NCBI GenBank assembly: GCA_964386975.1 | Contig: CAYLUS010000043.1 | Coordinates: 1-16,550 of the forward strand | From: UBA6136 sp964386975 | GTDB lineage: Bacteria > Pseudomonadota > Gammaproteobacteria > Methylococcales > Methylococcaceae | DNA length: 16,550 nt | Direction of reading: 5' to 3' | In this document: in pieces, positions 1 through 7,347 of the stretch | How positions within the stretch are numbered: position 1 is the first letter of the stretch | Layout of the letters: each line of letters starts with the position of its first letter | Translations under genes and position numbers: made by a program | Notes under the pieces: generated by a model | The model's input: only the letters and a program-made list of their open reading frames with translations | Told to the model about the DNA's origin: nothing | Database searches by the model: none

Positions 1-77
1 ATGTCCAAGAACACCCACAAGCGGGAGGCGTCCCTTGCGGCTTAGAACTGATTCGTCGTGTGATGGTCCGGCTTTAG
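1..77. other. Upstream intergenic stretch, no gene recognised
   Basis: This stretch lies ahead of the mla promoter candidate. It contains a 14-codon open frame (ATG at 1, TAG at 43) with no visible ribosome binding site because the window starts there, and a short GGGA/TCCC inverted repeat around 25-36 that is not followed by a T tract. It could be the tail of an upstream intergenic region. Nothing here supports a gene or a terminator. Confidence 0.3.
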
Positions 78-106
78 TTGACGCAGATATCCCTCCCCCC
101 CACAAT
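78..106 (+). promoter_or_regulatory. Candidate sigma70-type promoter of the mla-murA-his operon
   Basis: TTGACG (78-83) is followed after exactly 17 bases by CACAAT (101-106), giving 5 of 6 and 4 of 6 matches to the -35 and -10 consensus. The predicted start site near 113 leaves about 40 nt of leader before mlaF. The spacer carries seven consecutive C residues (95-101) reaching into the -10 box. This is a sequence match only. The same TTGACN-N17-CANAAT pattern occurs ahead of petA, which slightly strengthens both. Confidence 0.45.
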
Positions 107-151
107 ACTGGGCTACACATCGCTTGAGCTTTCCCTCCCAGTCAACCCTGC

Positions 152-985
152 ATGTCCAGTCACCTCTCCCCAAATGACACCCTGGTTCGGGTGCGCGGGC
201 TTTCGTATGCGTTTGGGAGTCGGGTGATTTTTGATCACGTGGATCTCGATATCCCGCGAGGGAAGATTACGGCCATCATGGGGCCCAGCGGTACAGGGAA
301 AACGACACTTCTGAAACTGATCGGCGGTCAGCTCAGACCACAGACGGGCACGATCGAGGTTGATGGCCTGGACGTTCATGCCTTGCCCGTGCGTGAACTC
401 TATAAGCTGAGAATGCGGATGGGCATGCTGTTCCAGAGTGGGGCGCTGCTGACGGATCTCTCGGTATTTGACAATGTGGCATTCCCCTTACGGGAGCACA
501 CGCGTCTTCCGGAAACCATGATTCGAACCTTGGTGCTGATGAAGCTCGAGTCCGTGGGGCTTCGGGGTGCGCGACATTTGATGCCTTCAGAGCTTTCCGG
601 CGGCATGGCACGAAGAGTGGCGCTGGCTCGGGCCATCGCCCTGGATCCCATGATGTTGATGTATGACGAACCCTTTACCGGACAGGATCCTATCTCGATG
701 GGGGTGTTGGTCAAGCTCATCCATGACATCAACCACCGTCTGGGTTTGACCGGAATCGTGGTCTCGCATGATGTCAAGGAAACCCTTTCCATTGCCGATT
801 GGGTCTATGTTATCGCCGCCGGGCATGTGGTGGCATCCGGCACACCCAGTGATATCGCGCAATCAGGCTCAGATTGGACCGACCAGTTCATCAATGGAAA
901 ACCGGATGGGCCGGTTCCGTTCCATTATCCTGCCAAGGACTATCAGACCGATCTCCTGGGCGAGGGGCAGGGTCTTGAGAGGTAA
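152..985 (+). CDS. mlaF: MlaF, ATPase of the phospholipid ABC transport complex
   Basis: This is the cytoplasmic ATP-hydrolysing subunit of the MlaFEDB complex, which moves phospholipids between the inner membrane and the periplasmic carrier to maintain outer-membrane asymmetry. The 277-residue protein has a complete nucleotide-binding domain: Walker A GPSGTGKTT (44-52), ABC signature LSGGM (148-152), Walker B ending YDEP (171-174), D-loop TGQDP and switch histidine in VSHD (H206). The C-terminal segment (GPVPFHYPAKDY and beyond) resembles the family's C-terminal arm, which in E. coli MlaF contacts the neighbouring MlaF and MlaB. ATG 152 has no clear Shine-Dalgarno sequence, but the N-terminus aligns with the family and the next in-frame starts would cut into the first strand. 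It is the first gene of mlaFEDB-murA and is 4 nt from mlaE. Confidence 0.95.
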   Translation: MSSHLSPNDTLVRVRGLSYAFGSRVIFDHVDLDIPRGKITAIMGPSGTGKTTLLKLIGGQLRPQTGTIEVDGLDVHALPVRELYKLRMRMGMLFQSGALLTDLSVFDNVAFPLREHTRLPETMIRTLVLMKLESVGLRGARHLMPSELSGGMARRVALARAIALDPMMLMYDEPFTGQDPISMGVLVKLIHDINHRLGLTGIVVSHDVKETLSIADWVYVIAAGHVVASGTPSDIAQSGSDWTDQFINGKPDGPVPFHYPAKDYQTDLLGEGQGLER

Positions 986-989
986 TCCG

Positions 990-1781
990 TTGACAGAAAA
1001 GTTATCCATCCTGCTGGCAACGCTTGGGCGCGGCACACTCAAATCGCTCAGCAAGCTGGGACGTTCAAGTGTTTTCCTCCTGCACATCGTGGAGGGATTG
1101 CCTTATCTCCTAAAAAGGCCTCGCCTTTTGATCGGCCAGCTCTACTCTGTGGGCGTTTTAACAGTACTGCTGATTACCTTGTCTGGACTTTTCGTCGGCA
1201 TGGTTCTGGCTTTGCAGGGCTTTAATGTCCTATCCGATTTCGGGGCTGAACAGTCGCTCGGGGTCATGGTGGCCGCCTCCTTGGTCCGAGAGTTGGGTCC
1301 TGTGGTCACCGCGCTGCTTTTTTCTGGACGGGCAGGTTCTGCTCTGACGGCTGAAATCGGCCTGATGAAGGCCACTGAACAGTTATCTGGGATGGAAATG
1401 ATGGCGGTCGACCCGGTTCGGAGAATTGTGGCCCCCCGGTTTTTTGCCGGACTGATCTCGGTCCCTTTGCTTACCGGTCTGTTCACGGCGGTTGGGGTTA
1501 TTGGTGGTTATTTTGTGGGGGTCGGTCTTTTGGGTGTGGATCAGGGTCCCTTCTGGGCGCAGATGCAGGCCAACATTGATTTTTTCGATGATGCAATGAA
1601 TGGATTGATCAAAAGCATCGTGTTTGGTGTTGTCGTGACCTGGATTGCCGTATTCGAAGGATATGATGCCCGGCCGACTGCCGAAGGCGTCAGTCGTGCA
1701 ACCACACGATCGGTCGTGCATGCCGCGTTTGCCATACTCGGCTCTGACTTTGTTTTGACCGCTTTAATGTTTGGGGATTAG
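990..1781 (+). CDS. mlaE: MlaE, permease of the phospholipid ABC transport complex
   Basis: This is the integral inner-membrane permease of the Mla system and contacts MlaF on the cytoplasmic side. The frame stays open upstream into mlaF (to 768), but family length (about 260 aa) and spacing favour TTG 990, preceded by GAGAGG at 977-982. That gives 263 residues. The protein is highly hydrophobic, with several membrane segments separated by the MlaE signature region LVRELGPVVTALLFSGRAGS and the E130-Q131 motif in ATEQLSGMEMMAVDP, which is characteristic of the permease family. It starts 4 nt after the mlaF stop and ends 3 nt before mlaD, so it is almost certainly co-translated with them. A TTG at 975 is a weaker alternative start. 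Confidence 0.93.
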   Translation: MTEKLSILLATLGRGTLKSLSKLGRSSVFLLHIVEGLPYLLKRPRLLIGQLYSVGVLTVLLITLSGLFVGMVLALQGFNVLSDFGAEQSLGVMVAASLVRELGPVVTALLFSGRAGSALTAEIGLMKATEQLSGMEMMAVDPVRRIVAPRFFAGLISVPLLTGLFTAVGVIGGYFVGVGLLGVDQGPFWAQMQANIDFFDDAMNGLIKSIVFGVVVTWIAVFEGYDARPTAEGVSRATTRSVVHAAFAILGSDFVLTALMFGD

Positions 1782-1784
1782 GGG

Positions 1785-2453
1785 ATGCAATCAACCAGAA
1801 CGACGGAAATTTGGGTAGGTGCGTTTGTCGCCATCGGGTTGCTCGGACTGTTCTTCGTGGCAATGCAAGTGAGTAACCTTGGAGAGTTCCAGACCGAAAA
1901 GGGCAGCTACCAGGTTCGCGCCCATTTCGGGAACATCGGAGGACTGAAAGTCAGAGCTCCCGTTTCGATGGCGGGCGTGACGGTCGGCCGGGTCGAGAAG
2001 ATTTCCTTTGACGATACCCGCTACGAAGCCGAAGTCGTCCTGCGCATTCATCCCGACTTCAAGAAGATTCCCGAGGACAGTAGCGCCAGTATTCTGACGG
2101 CCGGCCTACTTGGTGAGCAGTATATTGGCCTTTCGGCGGGAGGCTCCGATGACTACCTCAAACAGGGGGATGAGATCGAGCTGACGCAGTCCGCCATGAT
2201 TCTTGAGCAGCTGATTAGCCGCTTCCTCTTCAACAAGGCAGAGGAAGGCAAGTCTGACAAGACCGCCCCGGCAGCCAAGGCCCCGGCCACTGATGATGCG
2301 GATGCAACGACACCGGTTTCTCACTCGACGGCCTCAGTGCCAGTGAAAAAAGCCAGCCTCAAACCACAGGCGAGTGCCAAGACCGCTGAAAAGAAGGGGC
2401 AAAAGCCGGATCATGCGGCGCAAAAATTGCGGGCGGATCGGAAGAGCCGATGA
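1785..2453 (+). CDS. mlaD: MlaD, MCE-domain subunit with a long basic tail
   Basis: This is the membrane-anchored periplasmic MCE-fold subunit whose hexameric ring forms the lipid channel of the Mla complex. Of 222 residues, about 10-28 form an N-terminal transmembrane anchor. About 40-118 are the MCE domain, with conserved NIGGLKVRAPVSMAGVTVG and ASILTAGLLGEQYIGLSAGG. About 136-151 form the pore-lining helix (SAMILEQLISRFLF). The remaining 70 or so residues are a low-complexity tail rich in Ala, Lys, Pro and Thr that becomes strongly basic toward the end. E. coli MlaD is 183 aa with a much shorter tail. The stop overlaps the mlaB start (ATGA at 2450-2453). The gene that normally follows, mlaC, is missing. 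Confidence 0.93.
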   Translation: MQSTRTTEIWVGAFVAIGLLGLFFVAMQVSNLGEFQTEKGSYQVRAHFGNIGGLKVRAPVSMAGVTVGRVEKISFDDTRYEAEVVLRIHPDFKKIPEDSSASILTAGLLGEQYIGLSAGGSDDYLKQGDEIELTQSAMILEQLISRFLFNKAEEGKSDKTAPAAKAPATDDADATTPVSHSTASVPVKKASLKPQASAKTAEKKGQKPDHAAQKLRADRKSR

Positions 2454-2797
2454 GCCAGGCTCTCTCAGAAGGTCTCCGTTTCGAACCCAACGACAAGGGG
2501 ACGGTATATCGTCTGGTCGGTGATCTCACATTTGCCAGCGCACTCGCGGCCTTGAGAGGGGCAAGTCAGGTCCTCGATTGCCAGGTTGGAGGCATCGGCT
2601 TCGATCTCTCCGGGATCCGGCATGTAGATAGCGCGGGCGTTGCTTTGTTGATTGAATGGCAGCTTATGGCCAGAAAAAGTGGGTGTCATCTGACCTTAAG
2701 TCATGTCCCGCAAAGCTTGCGTGCCATCATGCAGGTCAATGGGGTTCTCGAGTTGGTGCCTATGGCGCAAGAGACCGAAGCGACCATGGCCAACTGA
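2450..2797 (+). CDS. mlaB: MlaB, STAS-domain accessory subunit
   Basis: This is a small cytoplasmic STAS-domain protein (115 aa) that binds MlaF and stabilises or activates the transporter. The STAS core is visible: the first strand (VYRLVGDLTF), then FDLSGIRHVDSAGVALLIEW, with D60-S61-A62-G63 at the position of the phosphorylatable loop of anti-sigma-antagonist relatives. Position 61 is Ser. The start ATG overlaps the mlaD stop by ATGA, indicating translational coupling. In most relatives mlaC lies between mlaD and mlaB. Here mlaB follows directly, and its location between mlaD and murA confirms the assignment over a generic anti-sigma-factor antagonist. Confidence 0.88.
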   Translation: MSQALSEGLRFEPNDKGTVYRLVGDLTFASALAALRGASQVLDCQVGGIGFDLSGIRHVDSAGVALLIEWQLMARKSGCHLTLSHVPQSLRAIMQVNGVLELVPMAQETEATMAN

Positions 2798-2821
2798 ATC
2801 TGAAAGACGAAGGAAATCGAG

Positions 2822-4087
2822 ATGGACAAGCTAATGATTACCGGAGGCACCGCACTGAGCGGTGAACTTCGCATTTCCGGGGCTAAAAATGCAGCGCTGC
2901 CTATTCTAGCTGCAACGCTTCTGTCAGACCGGCCGGTCAGCGTTGGCAATGTGCCACACCTTCTCGACATCACCACCACCCTTGAGCTCCTGGGACGCAT
3001 GGGCGTGGGTCTGACGGTCGATGAAAAGCTCAATGTTGAGGTGGATACCGGACCCATTCAAAGCTTCATGGCGCCCTACGATCTGGTCAAGACCATGCGT
3101 GCCTCCATTCTCGTTCTTGGGCCCTTGCTGACCCGATTCGGGCGGGCAGAGGTGTCACTTCCCGGAGGCTGTGCGATCGGCGGTCGTCCCGTTAATCTGC
3201 ATTTGCAGGGGCTGGCGCAAATGGGAGCGGAGATCAATGTGCGCAATGGCTATATCCATGCTAGCTGCAAACGGCTGAAGGCTGCTCGTCTGGTATTGGA
3301 TCTGGTGACGGTTACCGGTACGGAGAACCTTATGATGGCGGCGGCCCTCGCGGAGGGCACCACCGTCATTGAAAATGCAGCGCGTGAACCTGAGGTCGTT
3401 GACCTGGCCCGATTCCTGAACATGATGGGCGCAAAGATCCATGGTGCCGGCACGGACATTCTGGAGATCGAGGGTGTCGAATCCCTCTCCGCAAAAGATG
3501 AGAGTTACCGTGTCATGCCCGATCGCATCGAGGCCGGCACCTATTTGGTGGCCGCCGCGATGACCGGTGGGCGCGTAAAGCTCAAAGATGTCCGCTCGGA
3601 CATCATGGATGCGGTCCTGCAAAAACTCAAAGAGGCCGGCGCCGACATCACTCTGGGTGAGGATACGATCGAACTCGACATGGGCGGCCGCCGTCCCACT
3701 TCTGTATCGCTGAGGACGGCCCCGTATCCGGCGTTTCCCACCGACATGCAAGCCCAGTTCATGGCCTTGAATGCGGTCGCAGATGGCGTGGGGGTGATTA
3801 CCGAGACCATTTTTGAAAACCGGTTCATGCACGTGCAGGAAATGCAACGAATGGGGGCTGATATCACCGTAGAATCCAATACGGCGATCGTTCGCGGTAA
3901 ACCGGTGCTTAATGCCGCCCCGGTCATGGCGACGGATCTCAGGGCCTCTGCCAGCCTAGTACTGGCTGCTCTGGTGGCTGAGGGGCAAACTGTGGTCGAC
4001 CGGATCTATCACATCGACCGTGGGTATGAGTGCATTGAGGAGAAACTGGCACAACTGGGTGCTGAGATTCGTCGGGTTCCGCAATAA
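2822..4087 (+). CDS. murA: UDP-N-acetylglucosamine 1-carboxyvinyltransferase
   Basis: MurA transfers enolpyruvate from PEP to UDP-GlcNAc, the first committed step of peptidoglycan precursor synthesis in the cytoplasm. The 421-residue length is normal for the family. Visible residues include K22-N23 in the substrate-binding ISGAKNAALP segment and the catalytic cysteine C117 in LPGGCAIGGRPVNLH. This is the Cys residue that fosfomycin alkylates, so the enzyme is the Cys-type and not the Asp variant. The catalytic Asp region is YPAFPTDMQAQFMALN, and the C-terminal HIDRGYECIEEKL matches the family. AAGGAA lies about 6 nt upstream of ATG 2822. The 24-nt gap from mlaB has no room for ibaG/bolA, which usually sits here. 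Confidence 0.97.
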   Translation: MDKLMITGGTALSGELRISGAKNAALPILAATLLSDRPVSVGNVPHLLDITTTLELLGRMGVGLTVDEKLNVEVDTGPIQSFMAPYDLVKTMRASILVLGPLLTRFGRAEVSLPGGCAIGGRPVNLHLQGLAQMGAEINVRNGYIHASCKRLKAARLVLDLVTVTGTENLMMAAALAEGTTVIENAAREPEVVDLARFLNMMGAKIHGAGTDILEIEGVESLSAKDESYRVMPDRIEAGTYLVAAAMTGGRVKLKDVRSDIMDAVLQKLKEAGADITLGEDTIELDMGGRRPTSVSLRTAPYPAFPTDMQAQFMALNAVADGVGVITETIFENRFMHVQEMQRMGADITVESNTAIVRGKPVLNAAPVMATDLRASASLVLAALVAEGQTVVDRIYHIDRGYECIEEKLAQLGAEIRRVPQ

Positions 4088-4104
4088 GCACCGGGAGCGC
4101 TGAG

Positions 4105-4740
4105 ATGTTAACCCTCGCACTGTCCAAGGGCCGTATCTACGATGAGGCGATTGCCTTGCTCGCTCGCATTGGCATCGAACCGACGGTTGACCCGGACAAG
4201 AGTCGCAAGCTCATTCTCCCCTCCAACCGGGACGGTCTGCAGTTCCTGATCATTCGTGCGAGTGACGTTCCGACTTATGTGGAATATGGCGCCGCCGATC
4301 TTGGAATTGCTGGCAAGGATGTATTGGCGGAGTACGACACGACCGGACTTTATGAACCGTTGGATCTTGGCATCGCGCGCTGTCGCCTGATGACGGCGGG
4401 CCATCCGGGGTTGTCTTTTCCCCCTGGAAGCCGTCCGCGCGTTGCGACCAAGTACGTCAAGACGGCCCACCGTTATTTTGCCAGTCGTGGCATTCAGGCC
4501 GAAATCATCAAGCTTTATGGCTCGATGGAGTTGGCGCCTCTCGTGGGTCTTGCAGACTGTATCGTGGACGTGGTGGATACCGGTAAGACCCTCAAAGCTA
4601 ACGGACTGGAGCCACATGACCTGATCATGGAGGTTTCGAGCCGCCTCATTCTTAACAAGGCCGCCATGAAAATGAAGCACGCGGAAGTCAAAGGCTTCAT
4701 AGATGAGCTGCGAGTCGCGATGGCCGCGGAGACCTGCTGA
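4105..4740 (+). CDS. hisG: ATP phosphoribosyltransferase, short form
   Basis: HisG catalyses the first step of histidine biosynthesis, condensing ATP with PRPP. The protein is 211 aa and shows the N-terminal LTLALSKGRIYDEA, ADLGIAGKDVL, and the PRPP-binding segment at about 153-162 (IVDVVDTGKT). It ends before the C-terminal regulatory domain of the roughly 300-aa long form. Short-form HisG is known to need HisZ, a catalytically dead HisRS-like subunit, for activity and feedback control. No hisZ is present here, so it should lie elsewhere. GGGAG at 4093-4097 sits 7 nt before ATG 4105. The stop TGA shares its last base with the hisD ATG at 4740. Confidence 0.96.
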   Translation: MLTLALSKGRIYDEAIALLARIGIEPTVDPDKSRKLILPSNRDGLQFLIIRASDVPTYVEYGAADLGIAGKDVLAEYDTTGLYEPLDLGIARCRLMTAGHPGLSFPPGSRPRVATKYVKTAHRYFASRGIQAEIIKLYGSMELAPLVGLADCIVDVVDTGKTLKANGLEPHDLIMEVSSRLILNKAAMKMKHAEVKGFIDELRVAMAAETC

Positions 4741-6050
4741 TGGGATTTTTCATGCGCCGTCTGGATTATCAGGCCCCAAGCTTCACCACCGACCTTAAGA
4801 ATCTGATTGCATTCAGTGAATCCGATGATTTGGATGTGAATGATCGGGTTCTCTCGATCATTCGGGAGATTCGTGAGCGTGGGGACGAGGCCCTCATTGA
4901 ACTGACTGCCCGTTTTGATGGGTTTGAGCCAGGTTCTGCAACAGATTTAGCCTTGTCTGCTGATCAATTGAAGTCGGCCTGGGACCAACTCCCGGTTGAG
5001 GTTGCCGAGGCGCTCAAGCGGGCAGCCGGGCGCATCGAAGCCTATGCGGCCCACCAGAAAATCGAGTCCTGGCAGTTCAAGGAAGCGGACGGAACCCTCC
5101 TTGGACAACAGGTGACGCCGCTGGATCGTGTGGGTATTTATGTGCCGGGTGGAAAAGCGGCCTATCCGTCTTCTGTTCTGATGAATGCGATACCTGCCAA
5201 AGTCGCGGGAGTTGCTGACATCGTGATGGTGACACCTACGCCAGGTGGTGAATTAAACCCACTGGTCCTGGCGGCGGCCCATCTGGCCGGGGTCGATCGC
5301 GTCTTCAGAATTGGTGGCGCCCAGGCGGTAGCGGCTCTTGCCTATGGGACGCAAACAATACCCCGTGTGGATAAAATTGTAGGTCCGGGAAACATCTACG
5401 TTGCAACCGCCAAGAAGCTGGTTTTTGGACAGGTGGGCATTGATATGGTCGCCGGACCCTCCGAGATTCTGGTGATCTGCGATGGCGAGACGGATCCGAA
5501 CTGGATTGCGATGGACCTGTTTTCTCAGGCTGAACACGATGAGGACGCACAGGCCATCCTGGTCTCCCAGGATTCCGGCTTCCTGGACGCTGTTGAAGCC
5601 AGCATTCATCGCCTGCTGCCCCAAATGGAGCGTCGGCAGGTGATCGAAGCCTCGTTGCGGGCCCGGGGGGGCATGATTCGGGTTCCTGACCTTGCCGCAG
5701 CCGCAGACGTTGCCAATCAGATTGCCCCCGAGCACCTGGAATTGTCGGTGAAGGACCCGCAAAACCTAGTCGCCAGCATCCGCAACGCCGGCGCTATTTT
5801 TATGGGGCGTCATACCGCTGAGGCGCTGGGAGACTACTGTGCAGGTCCAAATCATGTGCTGCCGACATCCAGTACGGCGCGCTTCTCATCCCCGTTGGGG
5901 GTCTATGACTTTCAAAAGCGTTCCAGCCTGATCTTCTGTTCACCCGAGGGGGCAAGCCAGCTGGGACAAACAGCCTCTGTTCTGGCGCGCGGAGAGGGGC
6001 TTCAGGCCCATGCCCTGTCCGCTGAGTACCGAGTCCGGTCTCTTGGATAA
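4740..6050 (+). CDS. hisD: Histidinol dehydrogenase
   Basis: HisD is the zinc-dependent, NAD-linked enzyme that oxidises L-histidinol to histidine in the last two steps of the pathway. The 436-aa protein carries the family signature IVGPGNIYVATAKK, zinc-ligand candidates Q263 and H266 in FSQAEHDEDAQ, the catalytic pair E331-H332 in IAPEHLEL, and the C-terminal HTAEALGDYCAGPNHVLPT block. ATG 4740 overlaps the hisG stop (TGATG) and has GGAG at 4728-4731 with 8-nt spacing. ATG 4752 (MRRLDYQAP) is an alternative start that would shorten it by four residues. A run of seven G (5665-5671) lies inside the gene. Confidence 0.96.
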   Translation: MGFFMRRLDYQAPSFTTDLKNLIAFSESDDLDVNDRVLSIIREIRERGDEALIELTARFDGFEPGSATDLALSADQLKSAWDQLPVEVAEALKRAAGRIEAYAAHQKIESWQFKEADGTLLGQQVTPLDRVGIYVPGGKAAYPSSVLMNAIPAKVAGVADIVMVTPTPGGELNPLVLAAAHLAGVDRVFRIGGAQAVAALAYGTQTIPRVDKIVGPGNIYVATAKKLVFGQVGIDMVAGPSEILVICDGETDPNWIAMDLFSQAEHDEDAQAILVSQDSGFLDAVEASIHRLLPQMERRQVIEASLRARGGMIRVPDLAAAADVANQIAPEHLELSVKDPQNLVASIRNAGAIFMGRHTAEALGDYCAGPNHVLPTSSTARFSSPLGVYDFQKRSSLIFCSPEGASQLGQTASVLARGEGLQAHALSAEYRVRSLG

Positions 6051-7131
6051 GCGCCCTTACCGGATTGATGAGCTTGTGCGCCCTGAAGTCAGGGCGCTTT
6101 CGACTTATCACGTCCAAAATGCCCGCGGCCTGGTAAAGCTCGACGCCATGGAAAACCCCTATGCTTGGCCGGAAGAGATGGTTACGAGATGGCTGGACCG
6201 TCTCAAGTCAGCCGAGCCTAATCGTTATCCAGATCCTGCCTGTCAACAGCTGAAGGCGCTTTTGCGAACATCGGGAAAAATCCCGGATGGCGCTGAACTG
6301 CTTCTTGGCAATGGCTCTGATGAGATCATTCAGATCCTTTTGATGGCCCTAAGCCCAGGTGCCTGCGTCATGGCGCCGGAGCCGACCTTTGTCATGTACC
6401 GACAGATTGCAAGGAGTCTGGGGCTGCCTTTCGTTGGCGTTCCGCTGCGAGCAGAAGACTTTGAACTGGATGGTAATGCGATGCTCCGAGCGATCGATGA
6501 GCATGATCCGGCCATTCTCTTCTTTGCCTACCCGAACAATCCGACCGGCAACCTGTTTAGTCGGGATCTGATTCACGCAGTTATGCAACGTTCGCGTGGA
6601 CTGATCATCCTTGATGAGGCCTATGCGCCCTATGCCAATGACAGTTTCATGGCGGAAGTGGGCACGCATCCCAATCTTTTGGTGATGCGGACCCTGTCCA
6701 AGCTCGGGCTTGCAGGCCTTCGTCTGGGTTACATTGCAGGCCCGCCGGCCTGGATCGAGCAACTCGACAAGATTCGTCTGCCCTACAATATCAATGTCCT
6801 TACACAACTCAGCGCCGAGTTTGCCCTGACCGAACAGGCCGAACTGGATGCGCAAGTCGCTCGCATTCTTGCCGATCGGGGTTGGTTGATGCAGCAGCTC
6901 GCACAAACAAAAGGTGTCAGGGTCTATCCCAGTCAAGCCAATTTTGTTCTGATCCGGCTGACTGACGGGGATGCAACGGCTGTCTTCGAAAAGATGAAAG
7001 CGCTGGGTGTTTTAATCAAGAACCTCGATCCGCAGGGAGGCGCTCTGAAGGGTGTGCTCCGAATTACCGTAGGCACGCCTGAGGAAAATGAACGATTTAT
7101 GCTGGCATTCAGGACAGCGACCCGCGCCTGA
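6010..7131 (+). CDS. hisC: Histidinol-phosphate aminotransferase
   Basis: HisC is the PLP-dependent transaminase converting imidazole-acetol phosphate to histidinol phosphate. Fold-type I features are clear: LLGNGSDEIIQ near the N-terminus, FAYPNNPTGNLF, ILDEAYAPY, and the PLP lysine K231 in TLSKLGLAGLRLGYIAG. The 373-residue length counts from ATG 6010, which overlaps the end of hisD by 41 nt but has a strong GGAGAGGGG at 5991-5999. TTG 6043 would give 362 aa with a smaller overlap but only a weak binding site. The conserved region begins near PYRIDELVRPEVRAL, so either start keeps the whole enzyme. It is the last his gene here. The rest of the pathway is not in the window. Confidence 0.94.
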   Translation: MPCPLSTESGLLDKRPYRIDELVRPEVRALSTYHVQNARGLVKLDAMENPYAWPEEMVTRWLDRLKSAEPNRYPDPACQQLKALLRTSGKIPDGAELLLGNGSDEIIQILLMALSPGACVMAPEPTFVMYRQIARSLGLPFVGVPLRAEDFELDGNAMLRAIDEHDPAILFFAYPNNPTGNLFSRDLIHAVMQRSRGLIILDEAYAPYANDSFMAEVGTHPNLLVMRTLSKLGLAGLRLGYIAGPPAWIEQLDKIRLPYNINVLTQLSAEFALTEQAELDAQVARILADRGWLMQQLAQTKGVRVYPSQANFVLIRLTDGDATAVFEKMKALGVLIKNLDPQGGALKGVLRITVGTPEENERFMLAFRTATRA

Positions 7132-7185
7132 GCCGCTTTAAAACAGCCGCTGCTCAAATTTTTAGGTGGTGTTCTTGAGCGCCCG

Positions 7186-7209
7186 AACCCCTTTGAACGC
7201 CGGGTTTTT
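7186..7209 (+). terminator. Weak candidate terminator after hisC
   Basis: AACCC (7186-7190) can pair with GGGTT (7202-7206) ahead of a short T run (7205-7209), about 55 nt after the hisC stop. The stem is only five pairs with an 11-nt loop, so termination would be inefficient at best. It abuts the petA promoter candidate, which fits an operon boundary here. Confidence 0.25.
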
Positions 7210-7210
7210 C

Positions 7211-7239
7211 TTGACCCTCGTGCTGTAAATCTTCAAAAT
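7211..7239 (+). promoter_or_regulatory. Candidate sigma70-type promoter of petABC
   Basis: TTGACC (7211-7216), a 17-nt spacer, and CAAAAT (7234-7239) give 5 of 6 and 4 of 6 consensus matches. A start near 7246 would leave a leader of about 100 nt before petA. It is placed right after a possible his-operon terminator, which is where a separate pet promoter is expected. Confidence 0.5.
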
Positions 7240-7253
7240 CCCCCTTCCAATTC

Positions 7254-7343
7254 ATGGAAACAGTTTGTTTCAAACTTGGGTTGTTTGGTCCTTCCAAGAC
7301 CTGGCCTCAGGGTTCGGTCGGGTTTCAACCCGTTACGGAGTAG
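7254..7343 (+). CDS. Possible leader peptide ORF upstream of petA
   Basis: A 29-codon frame runs from ATG 7254 to TAG 7341, ending four bases before the petA start and covering the petA ribosome binding site. It has no Shine-Dalgarno sequence of its own. If the promoter call is right, its start codon would lie only about 8 nt from the RNA 5' end. It spans two hairpins: AGTTTG/CAAACT (7262-7276) and CGGGT/ACCCG (7319-7332). A frame of this length is quite likely by chance, so this is a candidate regulatory uORF and not an established gene. Confidence 0.2.
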   Translation: METVCFKLGLFGPSKTWPQGSVGFQPVTE

Positions 7344-7347
7344 TTGA

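Noticed and set aside
768..989. Upstream extension of the mlaE frame into mlaF
   Set aside because: It overlaps conserved mlaF sequence, has no family similarity, and TTG 990 with GAGAGG gives the normal MlaE length.
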